The notes beneath the pieces were generated by a model that saw only the letters and a list, made by a program, of their open reading frames with translations, had not been told where the DNA came from and ran no database searches. From positions 1 through 47,697 of the forward strand of contig JAFIGI010000006.1 in assembly GCA_020831465.1 (NCBI GenBank): a DNA stretch of 47,697 bases, written 5' to 3'. The DNA comes from Chlamydiales bacterium. Its GTDB lineage: Bacteria; Chlamydiota; Chlamydiia; Chlamydiales; JAAKFR01. This document shows, in pieces, positions 18,301-26,320 of the stretch (the first letter of the stretch is position 1; the number at the start of each line of letters is the position of its first letter). Made by a program: the position numbers and the translations under genes.

Positions 18301-18526
18301 TGATACCAAATATCTCGACATTCGGGTTTTTCCTTATACTGCCTATGTGACCTATAGACAAGAGGGGCGCCGTAATGGATTTATCTACGCGGGGGAATGC
18401 GATCTTGAGTACCGCTTTTCGAGAAAACTTTCGGCAAATCTTGGAGTGAGATTGGGAACTTGGCCCTTGAGAAATCTAAACTATCGCTATTTTGCAATGA
18501 CTAGCGGGGTGGACTGGTATTTTTAG
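15356..18526 (+). CDS. TPR-rich outer-membrane polysaccharide porin (PgaA/BcsC-like)
   Basis: This 1056-residue exported protein has an N-terminal signal (ends LLGSNSNC; a lipobox is possible but weak), a long TPR superhelix (about 30-740) and a C-terminal beta-barrel (about 760-1056) with alternating aromatic strands ending in DWYF, a typical outer-membrane C-terminus. GTGYFDPFNFF (about 962-972) recalls the YFSPQ-type segment of BcsC barrels. The TPR part contains three related blocks, each marked by a GDCY(A/T) motif (starting near 45, 180 and 403). PgaA and BcsC use this architecture to collect nascent polymer in the periplasm and export it. It ends the four-gene operon, overlapping the hydrolase gene by 4 bp. 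Confidence 0.8.
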   Translation: MNKLRIACSIITTFFTFGLLGSNSNCTNIEEHIEKVVERGERRTLGRQYKLLGDCYTSHNNKEMAQRAYIKALSFPYEALTAQERMEIAESLMDLGAVKFAKAELRKILQNEPDNQSASLLLRQYEDQVEELHKKRKEPSFPDHKLIETECDPLLTEIQEAKEKGHKGRLGYLYKQLGDCYAISEHQEEAVKAYEKARSYPYDALYSHARLEIAEYLGKTEHYKEALAELNKILRREPENLRALTLKAQFQSWSTSLDEAERNIDLVLEREPQNVNARLIKAYIMLDSEREKESIMLFHEILNEKDLTVEQQFDARYGLSAAYIANGQISRAESAMQNLQPRTSSQIRRVEMLEEKLFALKTTPAPDPKEVREEEILCSHYLREIQKAKRERRLDELASFYKELGDCYAIHQKRDLAADAYETAFSHPSRDLTIKQRIEMAAFLGNQDRYDSAITQLDKILGISPKNKQALILIARFHSWRGERGDQERAEIYIDRVLAVEPTNIEARIIKANVLTYTDRSKEAIEIYHDLLEKKYILTPEEIFWVRYGLALAYTNEQEYVMAEMLLMLTDAEFPYQETKIVQLRKGIREAKEKIPEERRAEQEKFLGEKVKWANALLNQRSFHWAMLELYEVLRCDPSDAYARLILARGLGLMGYYSEALWVLNSILCKDPSNVDAWVVKGMILRWKRNIPASTCAFCTALAIDEENFDARTGLAWTNLARGDQVAAYQMVATTPVTNSSQIQEVNDLCWEIALGPNFGFDYALYRDSDHIITEDYYADLYGYFKDYRIGLSYRHAYAEQPVAVDLDVDLVQRADAGYLEVTKFWTPHFDFGAGVGYAYANQDEYLLGRAFANYRTDTGSFYLSSTYDIFFPTAAAIFFEIRTWENLISYVNVLSGWWTVGGEYAYTYYTDSNHSNRFDAWVDYTLFRCPNWYLLVNYRFRFWDFADQIVGPFVVPGIFGGTGYFDPFNFFENRLGVAFIYDTKYLDIRVFPYTAYVTYRQEGRRNGFIYAGECDLEYRFSRKLSANLGVRLGTWPLRNLNYRYFAMTSGVDWYF

Positions 18527-18534
18527 CCGTAGTT

Positions 18535-18557
18535 GTATAGCAGAATCAGTTTAAAAA
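18535..18557 (+). repeat. dispersed repeat, copy 3
   Basis: GTATAGCAGAATCAGTTTAA lies between two convergent genes (stops at 18526 and 18546) and enters the last codons of the epimerase. It shares TATAGCAGAATCAGTT with the copies at 5810 and 33094. Confidence 0.5.
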
Positions 18558-19457
18558 GGAGGCAGTCTCCTCGATCGTCTTTTCGATCGGTTGGAAAGAG
18601 GGGAGTTGGATGAACCCTTTCAATTTGTTCAAGTCGGGAGAGCGGCGCATCGTATCCTCGAAAGGCATCCCATAGGCCTCTTCATAACTGAGGAACTGAA
18701 TCTCAGAGCGGCTTCCTGTCACAGCGATCACGCGCTTTGCAAGTTCGAGAATTGAAATTTCTTCGGTATCATTACCTACATTGAAAATTTCTCCCTTCGT
18801 CTTAGGGTGGACCAAGAGCTGGTGTAGGATCGAAACCGTATCCCCGACATAGCAAAAAGCGCGGCTCTGTGACCCCTCTCCGAAGATCGTAATCGGTTCA
18901 TTTTTTATGGCCTGGGCGACAAATCGAGGGAAGACCATGCCGTAACGCCCCGTTTGGCCCGGCCCAATCGTATTAAAAAGTCGCGCGACCACGACATGGA
19001 GGCCCTTTTCCTTCACATAGGAAAGCGCTGAGGCCTCATTTACATATTTGCTGAGCGGATAATTAAGCTGGAGAATCTCCCCTGAAGGGAAAGCCAAAGA
19101 GCTCTTCTCCTTAAAAGGAGGAGGCGATTCTAGATAGCGATACACCTCAGAGGAGGAGGCAACTAAGATGCGGCAAGAGGGGTTGACTGCAGCGGCTGTT
19201 TCCAATATTCGGTCGCAAGTGTAGATATTATCTTTCAAAACCTCAATCGGATGGGCGAGAACCTTCTTTTGCCCAACAACAGCAGCCATATGGTAGACCC
19301 CCTCGGCCCATTTGATTGCGTCGGGCAGCCCCTCCCAAGAGAGGAGTTCCTGCCTCGTTGCAAGATCGGCTTCCCGCACCTCATCGCCTCTTTCACGATG
19401 GTAGCGGACTAAATGAGAACCGATAAAACCGGATGCTCCCGTAACGAAAATGCGCAT
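18546..19457 (-). CDS. NAD-dependent nucleotide-sugar epimerase/dehydratase
   Basis: This 303-residue short-chain dehydrogenase of the extended type has the NAD motif GASGFIG (about 7-13), the catalytic Ser region ASSSEVY and YPLSK (Tyr and Lys of the active site), and GNDTEEISI near the C-terminus. The family includes UDP-glucose 4-epimerases, UDP-glucuronate decarboxylases and UDP-uronate epimerases. It lies 1 bp after the nucleotide-sugar dehydrogenase gene, so epimerisation or decarboxylation of the uronate made there is the likeliest job. It faces the polysaccharide operon tail-to-tail and could supply its donor sugar. Confidence 0.85.
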   Translation of the reverse strand: MRIFVTGASGFIGSHLVRYHRERGDEVREADLATRQELLSWEGLPDAIKWAEGVYHMAAVVGQKKVLAHPIEVLKDNIYTCDRILETAAAVNPSCRILVASSSEVYRYLESPPPFKEKSSLAFPSGEILQLNYPLSKYVNEASALSYVKEKGLHVVVARLFNTIGPGQTGRYGMVFPRFVAQAIKNEPITIFGEGSQSRAFCYVGDTVSILHQLLVHPKTKGEIFNVGNDTEEISILELAKRVIAVTGSRSEIQFLSYEEAYGMPFEDTMRRSPDLNKLKGFIQLPSFQPIEKTIEETASFLN

Positions 19458-19458
19458 T

Positions 19459-20763
19459 TTAGAGAAGAACCTTTCCTTTCTTGAGGTCGGCCGGAACCTT
19501 TTTGGTCGCGTTTCGCGTGTCGACGATCAAACGTGCTTGCTCACAAATCCACTCCCAGTCATAGCGAGAATGGTCGCTGATTACCAAGAGACAATCATAG
19601 CTCGATAAATCGCCCTCTTCAAGGGGAGTCGAACGCAGATTGAATTTCTTTAGTTCAGGAACATAAGGGTCGTTGTAGAAAACCTGCGCACCTTTCTCCT
19701 GCAAGGCCGGGATGATCCTCAAGGCAGGCGATTCGCGAATGTCGCCGACATCTTTTTTAAACGCTACCCCCAAAATCAAGATTTTCGCTTCCTTCAAACT
19801 TTTTGCCTGTTGATTCAGAGCATCGCCCACCCTAAAAACGACATAGTCAGATGTTTTTACATTTACCTCGATCGCACTTTCGATCATTGACGAGGGCGCT
19901 GCGTATTGTTTGGCACGCCAGGCGAGATAGACCGGGTCGACAGGGATGCATTCGCCGCCGATTCCAGGCCCAGGATAGAAAGGCGTATATCCGAATGGCT
20001 TTGTGGAAGAGGCTTCGATCACTTCCCAGATATTGATTCCCATTTTATCAAAGGCAACCTTCATTTCATCGACAAAGGCAATGTTAATTAGGCGGTAGGC
20101 GTTCTCAAAAGCTTTTGCCGCTTCGGCTACCCTAGTTGAAGAGCAAGCGTGCACCCGCACGGTGATCTGCTCATAGAGACGTCTTACTAGCTTCCTACAT
20201 GCTGAAGTGATTCCTCCGCAAATCCGCGGAATTTGAGAGAGGACCGCGTTGGGGTTCCCCGCGTCCTCTCTTTCTGGAACATAGGCAAGAAAAAAATCCC
20301 TGCCCACTTTTTTCCCGGAGACTTTTTCGAGCAGAGGGAGAGCCTCCTCTTCGGTTGTCCCGGGGAAAGATGTGCTTTGGATCACGATGAGTTGTCCCTC
20401 ATCCAAATAGCTTCCAGCCGTCTCGACAGCTTTTAATAAAAAGGAGATATCCGGAAGACGCTCAGTGTTTAAAGGAGTCGGTACACTGATGATTTTCACA
20501 TCCGCCTTAAGCAGGTCCGCCGGATTGGATGTAGGTATAAAGTGTTTTTCCTCAAGAAGATGAAATAAATGTCCGAGGGGAAGAAATGGGAGATAGCTCT
20601 TCTTGTTTTTCAAGGTCTCGATTTTCGAAGCATCGATGTCAAATCCTATAATTTTAAAACCCTCACTTCCAAAATCATGAGCAAGACTCAACCCCGTATA
20701 GCCAAGCCCGATAATCCCGATCGTCGCGCTCTTTTCCGCAATTTTATTTAATAAATTCTCCAT
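19459..20763 (-). CDS. UDP-sugar 6-dehydrogenase (WbpA/TviB/WecC family)
   Basis: This 434-residue enzyme has an N-terminal Rossmann fold (IGIIGLGYTGLSLAHDFGSEG, glycine-rich motif about 16-24), the segment VSVPTPL, and GPGIGGECIPVDP, whose Cys is the catalytic nucleophile of the two-step oxidation of a UDP-hexose to a UDP-uronate. The GGECIPVDP form fits the UDP-GlcNAc/UDP-ManNAc dehydrogenases better than UDP-glucose dehydrogenases, but the substrate is inference. It is the first gene of a pair with the epimerase. A 12-bp AT-only inverted repeat lies just upstream. Confidence 0.88.
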   Translation of the reverse strand: MENLLNKIAEKSATIGIIGLGYTGLSLAHDFGSEGFKIIGFDIDASKIETLKNKKSYLPFLPLGHLFHLLEEKHFIPTSNPADLLKADVKIISVPTPLNTERLPDISFLLKAVETAGSYLDEGQLIVIQSTSFPGTTEEEALPLLEKVSGKKVGRDFFLAYVPEREDAGNPNAVLSQIPRICGGITSACRKLVRRLYEQITVRVHACSSTRVAEAAKAFENAYRLINIAFVDEMKVAFDKMGINIWEVIEASSTKPFGYTPFYPGPGIGGECIPVDPVYLAWRAKQYAAPSSMIESAIEVNVKTSDYVVFRVGDALNQQAKSLKEAKILILGVAFKKDVGDIRESPALRIIPALQEKGAQVFYNDPYVPELKKFNLRSTPLEEGDLSSYDCLLVISDHSRYDWEWICEQARLIVDTRNATKKVPADLKKGKVLL

Positions 20764-20776
20764 ACAGTTAATTATA

Positions 20777-20805
20777 ATAATTATTTAATTTTATTAAATA
20801 ATTAT
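20777..20805. repeat. AT-only inverted repeat upstream of the UDP-sugar dehydrogenase
   Basis: ATAATTATTTAA and TTAAATAATTAT are perfect 12-bp arms around TTTTA, 14 bp from the dehydrogenase start. A TATAAT-like hexamer overlaps on the minus strand. The rest of the 20764-21037 intergenic stretch is AT-rich, with a partial copy (20864-20876) of the dispersed TATAGCAGAAT motif and nothing else I can name. Confidence 0.45.
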
Positions 20806-21037
20806 CCTAATTCATTTGAAGCCAAACCGCTCAGAATGATTTTGAGGTCTCGTGTCATGGTCCATTCTGCTATAACTTGAAGTTGGCTTCGCTCTCCGCA
20901 CTTCCTCCTCGATCAAAATCTTGCGTCCAATTTGTATCATTTCAAACTTAATCGACTATATATAATGACTGAAGATCACCTTTGTTAATAAACCTTGGCG
21001 CCCTATTTTTTCCATCTTTAATAATATAAATAATTAA

Positions 21038-22759
21038 TTAATCGCGCATTTTCGGGTCGAGAGCGTCGCGCAACGCGTCGCCGACGACCGCGATGCTGAC
21101 CAGAAGGAGAGTAAGAAGAATGGCAGGGGGCCAAAGAAGATAGCTTTCACCGGGAAAAACCGAGCGCCCCTCGTCCATGAGAATGCCCCAAGAGGTCGAA
21201 CCCTCTTCTCCGAGGCCGAGGAAGGAGATTCCCGCCTCGCTTGTGATGGCGGCCATCATGGAAAAGGGAAGAAGGGTGAGAATAGGGGGAATGGCGTTTG
21301 GAAGAATATGGGAGAAGATGATCCTCCTGTTCGGGTACCCGACGCTTTTGCAAGCCATCACGTAAGGAAGGTTTCGTTGTTTAAGGGTCTCGGCGCGGAT
21401 AAAGCGCCCAAAAGCGGTCCAACCGAAAATGCCGAGGACGCCGATGACCAGAAAAATAGACTTGCTCTGGCTAATGGCAACGATGAGGAGGAGCATAAAA
21501 AAGGTCGGCATCGCTTCCCAAACCTCGATAAAGCGGCAGATAGCAAGGTCGAGTTTGCCTGCAAAGTAGCCGGCAACCATTCCCATGGGAATGCCGATGA
21601 GCAGTGAAAGCCCGACAGCGGTAGCGCCGACTACGAGCGAGAGACGGATGCCGAACAAAAGACTGGAAGCCAAATCTTTGCGATTTACCCGTGTGAGTTC
21701 CCACCAAGGCAGATAGCCGTTTAAAAGTTGCGATCCGCCCGCATCCTCTTCCCAGTGAAAATTTCGGATAAGCGGGGGGATTAGAAGATGCACTTGGGCG
21801 CTTTCAACTTCAAGCCACCGCTCTTTTTCTTGAAGATAGGATAAAGAGGCAGAGGCTTTTCTATGGGTTTCGATCGAGCTGCGCGCCTTTGCGAGGGGGG
21901 TTCGAACTTCACTTGAATCGTGTAGAACCCTCTGGTAAGCAGCTAATGCTTGGTCGCGGTTTTCGGGGAGTGCATGCTCCAATTCATATTTCGCCATAAT
22001 ATAGGCGTGTGAATAAGGGCGGTAGGCATCCATCAGTTCCGGCAGGTGATCGAGACTTGTTTGATAGCCTTGAAGGGTCTCCTCAACCTTTTTTTTCAGC
22101 TCTTCCTTTGCTTCCAGATGGTGGCGCTGCTCGACTGCCCACAGTGTGGGCGCTTCGCGACCGGTTGCTTCGCGGTAGCGCGCCGTGTAAGGTGCAAGCC
22201 TTTTGTTCTGCGTGCCCTTCTGTCGGTAGCTCAGTAGCGCGTTTAACTTGTTATAGGGTGTCATGTGTCTCAGCTCAAATTCCCAAGAGAGATTTGTGTC
22301 GAGGGAAGAGAGAAGAGGGTCTTCCCTGTAAGTTTTCGAGCCCGCAACCGCCTCCTGCTTCGCCTTTTTCAATTCGAGATCACTTCCGGGGTCCTTTACT
22401 GCGCCGGAGAGAATGAAGCCGAATGCAGCCCATTGGACGGTGGCCATTGCGAGTAAGAATGATTTTCTCCAAGCTCTTCTTAAAACCAAAGCTCCTACAA
22501 GGGCGATAGGAAAGGTGAACATCAGTAAGTTGTAGAAGAGATCGATCGGTTTTGTATAAAACCCGGGATAAAAGAGGTAGCGGAGAAGAGGGAAGTAGAG
22601 CTCTCCGTCCCAGAGGACGAGAAGGGGCTTACTCGACGCAAAGAGAGGAGCATAGAGGCCGATAAGAAAAAATAGCGAGAGAATGCAAAGAGCTGCCAGG
22701 CCCTTTTTACTCTTGCGATATTGCTTCCAAAACAGGTTCCAATTGTCGTATCGGCTCAT
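21038..22759 (-). CDS. dppC: peptide ABC transporter permease, DppC-type, with large insertion
   Basis: This 573-residue protein ends with a standard DppC permease domain (about 360-570), including the EAA loop region (FGRFIRAETLKQRNLPYVMACKSVG) and GISFLGLG. An ordinary DppC is near 300 residues. Here about 280 residues are inserted after TM1: two further hydrophobic helices (about 75-125) and a long helical charged domain (about 130-335). I recall chlamydial OppC homologues being similarly enlarged. It is the third gene of dppA-dppB-dppC, with a 4-bp overlap with dppB. The ATPases are probably the dppD-dppF pair elsewhere in this window. Confidence 0.88.
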   Translation of the reverse strand: MSRYDNWNLFWKQYRKSKKGLAALCILSLFFLIGLYAPLFASSKPLLVLWDGELYFPLLRYLFYPGFYTKPIDLFYNLLMFTFPIALVGALVLRRAWRKSFLLAMATVQWAAFGFILSGAVKDPGSDLELKKAKQEAVAGSKTYREDPLLSSLDTNLSWEFELRHMTPYNKLNALLSYRQKGTQNKRLAPYTARYREATGREAPTLWAVEQRHHLEAKEELKKKVEETLQGYQTSLDHLPELMDAYRPYSHAYIMAKYELEHALPENRDQALAAYQRVLHDSSEVRTPLAKARSSIETHRKASASLSYLQEKERWLEVESAQVHLLIPPLIRNFHWEEDAGGSQLLNGYLPWWELTRVNRKDLASSLLFGIRLSLVVGATAVGLSLLIGIPMGMVAGYFAGKLDLAICRFIEVWEAMPTFFMLLLIVAISQSKSIFLVIGVLGIFGWTAFGRFIRAETLKQRNLPYVMACKSVGYPNRRIIFSHILPNAIPPILTLLPFSMMAAITSEAGISFLGLGEEGSTSWGILMDEGRSVFPGESYLLWPPAILLTLLLVSIAVVGDALRDALDPKMRD

Positions 22760-24249
22760 TCGAAGCTAATCCTCGGGTCAAGCAGTGTATAGGCAATATC
22801 GGCCAGCAGGTATCCGATCAGGGTGAGGAAGGATCCGGCAAAAGCCGAGAAGAGGACAACATTGTAGTCCCTGTTTAAAATCGCGTCATAGAAAAAGCGT
22901 CCAAATCCGTTGATCTCAAAAATTGTTTCTACGATTAAGGATCCTCCTAGGATGACTCCGAGTGAAGCGGCAAGCGAGGTGACGATCGTGATCGCTCCGT
23001 TGCGTCCGACATGCTTGACGAGGATGTTAAATTTTGAGAGTCCCTTAGCTCTTGCTGTCCGGACGTGGTCTTGGCGGAGAACCTCTAAAAATGCCGTTCT
23101 GGAAAGGCGTGCTTGCACCGCCAAAGTCCCGTACATAATCGCGATCAACGGTAAAAAGAGATGGAAGGCCGTATCAGCAAGTCGCTGTGGGGAGGTATAG
23201 GCGTCGTATACTTCGGAGGTGCTGTGAAAGCCGCTATAAGGGATCGAGATATTTGTGAAGGGGAATGTGTGGTTTAGGGCGATCTTTTCGATTAAAAAGG
23301 GAGCGACAACGAATATCGGGACAGCAAAGAGGATCAAAAAGGAGATATTTAACGTGTAGTCGGGCCATTGATTTTGTCTCAAGGCCATGAACATGCCGAA
23401 AATCTGGCATAGGGCGAATGTGGCTAACATCGGGATTAACGCAAGGGTCAGTGAGTATTTGATCCGCTTTGCGACTTCACTGATGACGGTTTTATTGCTG
23501 TCATTGCGAAGGGTTCCGAAATTGAGCGTGAAAACGCGGCTTAAATAGCGTGAAAAGCGTGTCTCAAAGAAGAAGGCATAGCTCTTAGCCCATCCCTTTT
23601 TGGTAAATGCCGCCTCTCCTCCGCTCTCTTCAAACCACTCAGCCAGGCCATTGACTTTCAGGTCTAGCAGATCCGGGGTGTCGTTCTCCATCACCAGAAA
23701 TCCGCTTAGCAAAAGGTTTGTATTCGAAATCTCCCTATTTTCAGCTCGTTTTTCCGCTGAGATGACCGCTCCTACATGACCCTGGCGCAGGCCGCCGCGG
23801 ATAAAGATGTTTGCTGCCATTCGACGGCGGGCGAAGGAGTTTTCGGGAGCGGCCGCCTCGCGCAAAAGGTGCGGCATGATGAATTTCGCCCTATCACCCC
23901 AACGTCTCTTGAGCTCGTGATAGCTCTGGACGCTCATTTCCTCTTTCGCATTTGTCAGTTTATCGAGCCCCCGGCTTACGTCGACCTCGGAAAGTGAGGG
24001 CCAGGTATTGAAAAGAATGGGGAGGGTTAAGCCGTAATGCTCGCGAAACATCAAGTATTGGTTATCGCCGGTGACTCCTCCTTCATCTGTGGCGCGGGTC
24101 GCCTCGCCTGTTGCGCTTAAATTCGCCTGATTGACAGGATCGCCCGGTGCGAGGTTCAATATGACAAAGTTGACCAAAATGATCGCGAAAAGCGTCAGCG
24201 GAAGCAATAAGATGCGGCGAACTAGATATGCGATCACCTTTCTATCCAA
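22756..24249 (-). CDS. dppB: peptide ABC transporter permease, DppB-type, with periplasmic insertion
   Basis: This 497-residue protein has TM1 with the family start YLVRRILLLPLTLFAIILVNF and LAPGDPVNQ, then about 190 extra residues (about 45-240) rich in helices before the usual C-terminal permease core (about 265-497). The core carries the EAA-type segment EVLRQDHVRTARAKGLSKFN. The inserted segment would lie in the periplasm next to the substrate-binding protein. It overlaps dppA by 16 bp and dppC by 4 bp. Confidence 0.9.
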   Translation of the reverse strand: MDRKVIAYLVRRILLLPLTLFAIILVNFVILNLAPGDPVNQANLSATGEATRATDEGGVTGDNQYLMFREHYGLTLPILFNTWPSLSEVDVSRGLDKLTNAKEEMSVQSYHELKRRWGDRAKFIMPHLLREAAAPENSFARRRMAANIFIRGGLRQGHVGAVISAEKRAENREISNTNLLLSGFLVMENDTPDLLDLKVNGLAEWFEESGGEAAFTKKGWAKSYAFFFETRFSRYLSRVFTLNFGTLRNDSNKTVISEVAKRIKYSLTLALIPMLATFALCQIFGMFMALRQNQWPDYTLNISFLILFAVPIFVVAPFLIEKIALNHTFPFTNISIPYSGFHSTSEVYDAYTSPQRLADTAFHLFLPLIAIMYGTLAVQARLSRTAFLEVLRQDHVRTARAKGLSKFNILVKHVGRNGAITIVTSLAASLGVILGGSLIVETIFEINGFGRFFYDAILNRDYNVVLFSAFAGSFLTLIGYLLADIAYTLLDPRISFE

Positions 24250-26276
24250 ACAACATCGGTATTAGGTTCAGGTATATCGGCTCCGGGAATCAAATCCTGC
24301 ATTTCCCTGGGAATGAATACATTTTTGACATACCCTCGGTAGAGTAGACGGATCTTAGGCGTATAGAGGAATGTGTAGGGGGCCTCTTCGTGGATGATGC
24401 GATGGAATTCGTGGTAGAGTGCAAGGCGCGCCCTCTTATCGTACTCGTAATTCAAGGAATCGATGATCGTGTCGATTTGGGTGTTCGCGAAGCCGATGGC
24501 ATTTGAGGAGCCCTTCTCCTTAGCTCCCGAAGAGTGCCAAAGCTGTCTTGGATCTTCCGGCGGGGTTCCCAGTTTCCATCCCATGAAGATAGCGTCGAAG
24601 CTCTTGTCGTCGAATTGCCGCGAGAGGTCAGCGATATCGAGGCCCGTCAATTGGCACTCGACTCCGACGTCGCGAAGGGCTGTCGCGATATATTCCGCGA
24701 TCACTTTTGACGAGAGGCTTTTTACAAAGTAATAGAGCTTGAAACGAAAGGCCACTTTTTTCCCATCGATCACCTTATCGCGGATGCCGTCCCCATCCAT
24801 GTCTACCCAGCCTTCTGCGTCCAAGAGAGACCGAGCTTCGTCGGGGTTAAAGGGGAAGGTTGAGACTCTCTCGTCATAGGAGGGCGAGTAGCGGAAAAGG
24901 GGGCCGGTGACGCTGACCGCCATATCGTTTAGGTTTTGTTCGATGATACGGCTTCTGTCTATTGCCAGCGTCATCGCTTTGCGTAAATTCGGATTCGAAA
25001 AGAAGGGTTTCGCCGTATTCCACCCCACATAGTAAAAACTGAGGTCGACATAATCCACCGATTGAATCTCGCTTCCCTCGGCCTTCTGACGGGAGTACTC
25101 CTCACTTGCTAAAAAGGTGTCAAGCTCGAGCAGCTGATTGGGTGATAAGGTGCATAGATCGACTTTTCCCGTTTTGAAGTCTTGCCAAATCGCATCGCCG
25201 CTCTCTTTAAAGCGGTAGTGGATCCCTTCTACAAGGACATGATAGGGTTTGTAGTGGTCCGGGTTACGCTTCAACCGGATCCCTTCGTCATCCATTCCAT
25301 CGAATAGATAAGCTCCACAGCTGACAATGACATTTTTTGCCCAATGGTGGGAAAAATTCTGTGCCCAAATCGAGTTCTTTCGATAGGTATCGGGATCGGC
25401 ATCTTCTTCAATGATTTTCACTCCATCGGCGAAATATTGGTAGACAAAAGCGGGAAGCGGCTGCAATGAAGCAGTCAAACCAAGAGAGGTGTATTTTACC
25501 TTCTTTTCTTGATCCGGAGTCTCATGCGGCCTCCATCTGATCACGAAGGTGTAGGGGTCTACAACTCTAAATTCTTCAATATCATGAAAATATGTTCTTA
25601 GAGAGGCAGCCTTTGCTTCCGAAACATAAGGGTTCATTACTGCATCATAGAAAAACTTGAAGTCATAGGCCGTTACAGGATGCCTTTCAAAAAAACGGGA
25701 GTGGAGTTCCAACGAAGAGGGAAAATGAGCCGGATTAAGTGGCTGCCAGTAGACGTCGTCCCTTAAAAAAACCCAATATTCCTGCACTTCCGGAAGATCT
25801 TCGCGCGGCCGTGCCTCGAGTCTGAGAGCCATATCGGAAGCCAGTGTCTCATATTTGCCGAACTTGAGATCCCCCACTCTTGGGGTGCAGAGCTGATATA
25901 AATTCGAGACGTCGCGAAAACCGTTAAAGGGGTGAAGCGTGTCGGGGCGGCCGATGATCGCCTGTTTGAGAATTCCTTTCGGTTCGAAATTTTCTCCGAG
26001 CATCCCGGGAAGGGTCTTGGCAAAGTAGGAATCCTCCCCAAGGAGGTTGCGATAACTTCCCGATGCCGCTTTTGCCGGAGCCTCTTGCGCGGCCGGAGCT
26101 GACGCCAATGCCTGTATTTTCTGCCCAACTCGCGATAGTTCGGAACGCAGGTGCTTAACCTCCAGTCGGATAGATTTTAGGTCCTCCTCGAGCAAAGTCG
26201 ATGACCAGTAGAGCATGGCCAGTAGGGTTAAAAACCCTAAAGCAAAAAGACTTTTGAAAAGCGTCCACCCTTTCAT
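24234..26276 (-). CDS. dppA: peptide ABC transporter substrate-binding protein (DppA/OppA-type)
   Basis: This 680-residue family 5 solute-binding protein has the usual marks: GRPDTLHPFNGFRD near the start of the fold, TAYDFKFFYDAVMNP, NPNLRKAMTLAIDR and the late segment DAIFMGWKLGTPPEDPRQLWHS. The N-terminus is unusual: a hydrophobic helix (about 7-25) without a lipobox cysteine, followed by a predicted coiled coil (EEDLKSIRLEVKHLRSELSR). The binder therefore seems tethered by a helix and coiled coil rather than a lipid. It is the first gene of the operon and delivers oligopeptides to DppB-DppC. Peptide size is unknown. Confidence 0.9.
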   Translation of the reverse strand: MKGWTLFKSLFALGFLTLLAMLYWSSTLLEEDLKSIRLEVKHLRSELSRVGQKIQALASAPAAQEAPAKAASGSYRNLLGEDSYFAKTLPGMLGENFEPKGILKQAIIGRPDTLHPFNGFRDVSNLYQLCTPRVGDLKFGKYETLASDMALRLEARPREDLPEVQEYWVFLRDDVYWQPLNPAHFPSSLELHSRFFERHPVTAYDFKFFYDAVMNPYVSEAKAASLRTYFHDIEEFRVVDPYTFVIRWRPHETPDQEKKVKYTSLGLTASLQPLPAFVYQYFADGVKIIEEDADPDTYRKNSIWAQNFSHHWAKNVIVSCGAYLFDGMDDEGIRLKRNPDHYKPYHVLVEGIHYRFKESGDAIWQDFKTGKVDLCTLSPNQLLELDTFLASEEYSRQKAEGSEIQSVDYVDLSFYYVGWNTAKPFFSNPNLRKAMTLAIDRSRIIEQNLNDMAVSVTGPLFRYSPSYDERVSTFPFNPDEARSLLDAEGWVDMDGDGIRDKVIDGKKVAFRFKLYYFVKSLSSKVIAEYIATALRDVGVECQLTGLDIADLSRQFDDKSFDAIFMGWKLGTPPEDPRQLWHSSGAKEKGSSNAIGFANTQIDTIIDSLNYEYDKRARLALYHEFHRIIHEEAPYTFLYTPKIRLLYRGYVKNVFIPREMQDLIPGADIPEPNTDVVWIER

Positions 26277-26320
26277 CGTTGCGGACCAACATAATCACAA
26301 CCCGATCAAAGATCAAGTTC

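Noticed and set aside
22220..22250. Plus-strand GTCGGTAGCTCAGTAGCGCG resembling a tRNA D-arm
   Set aside because: It lies within dppC coding sequence on the other strand, and no acceptor stem, anticodon arm or T-loop can be folded around it.
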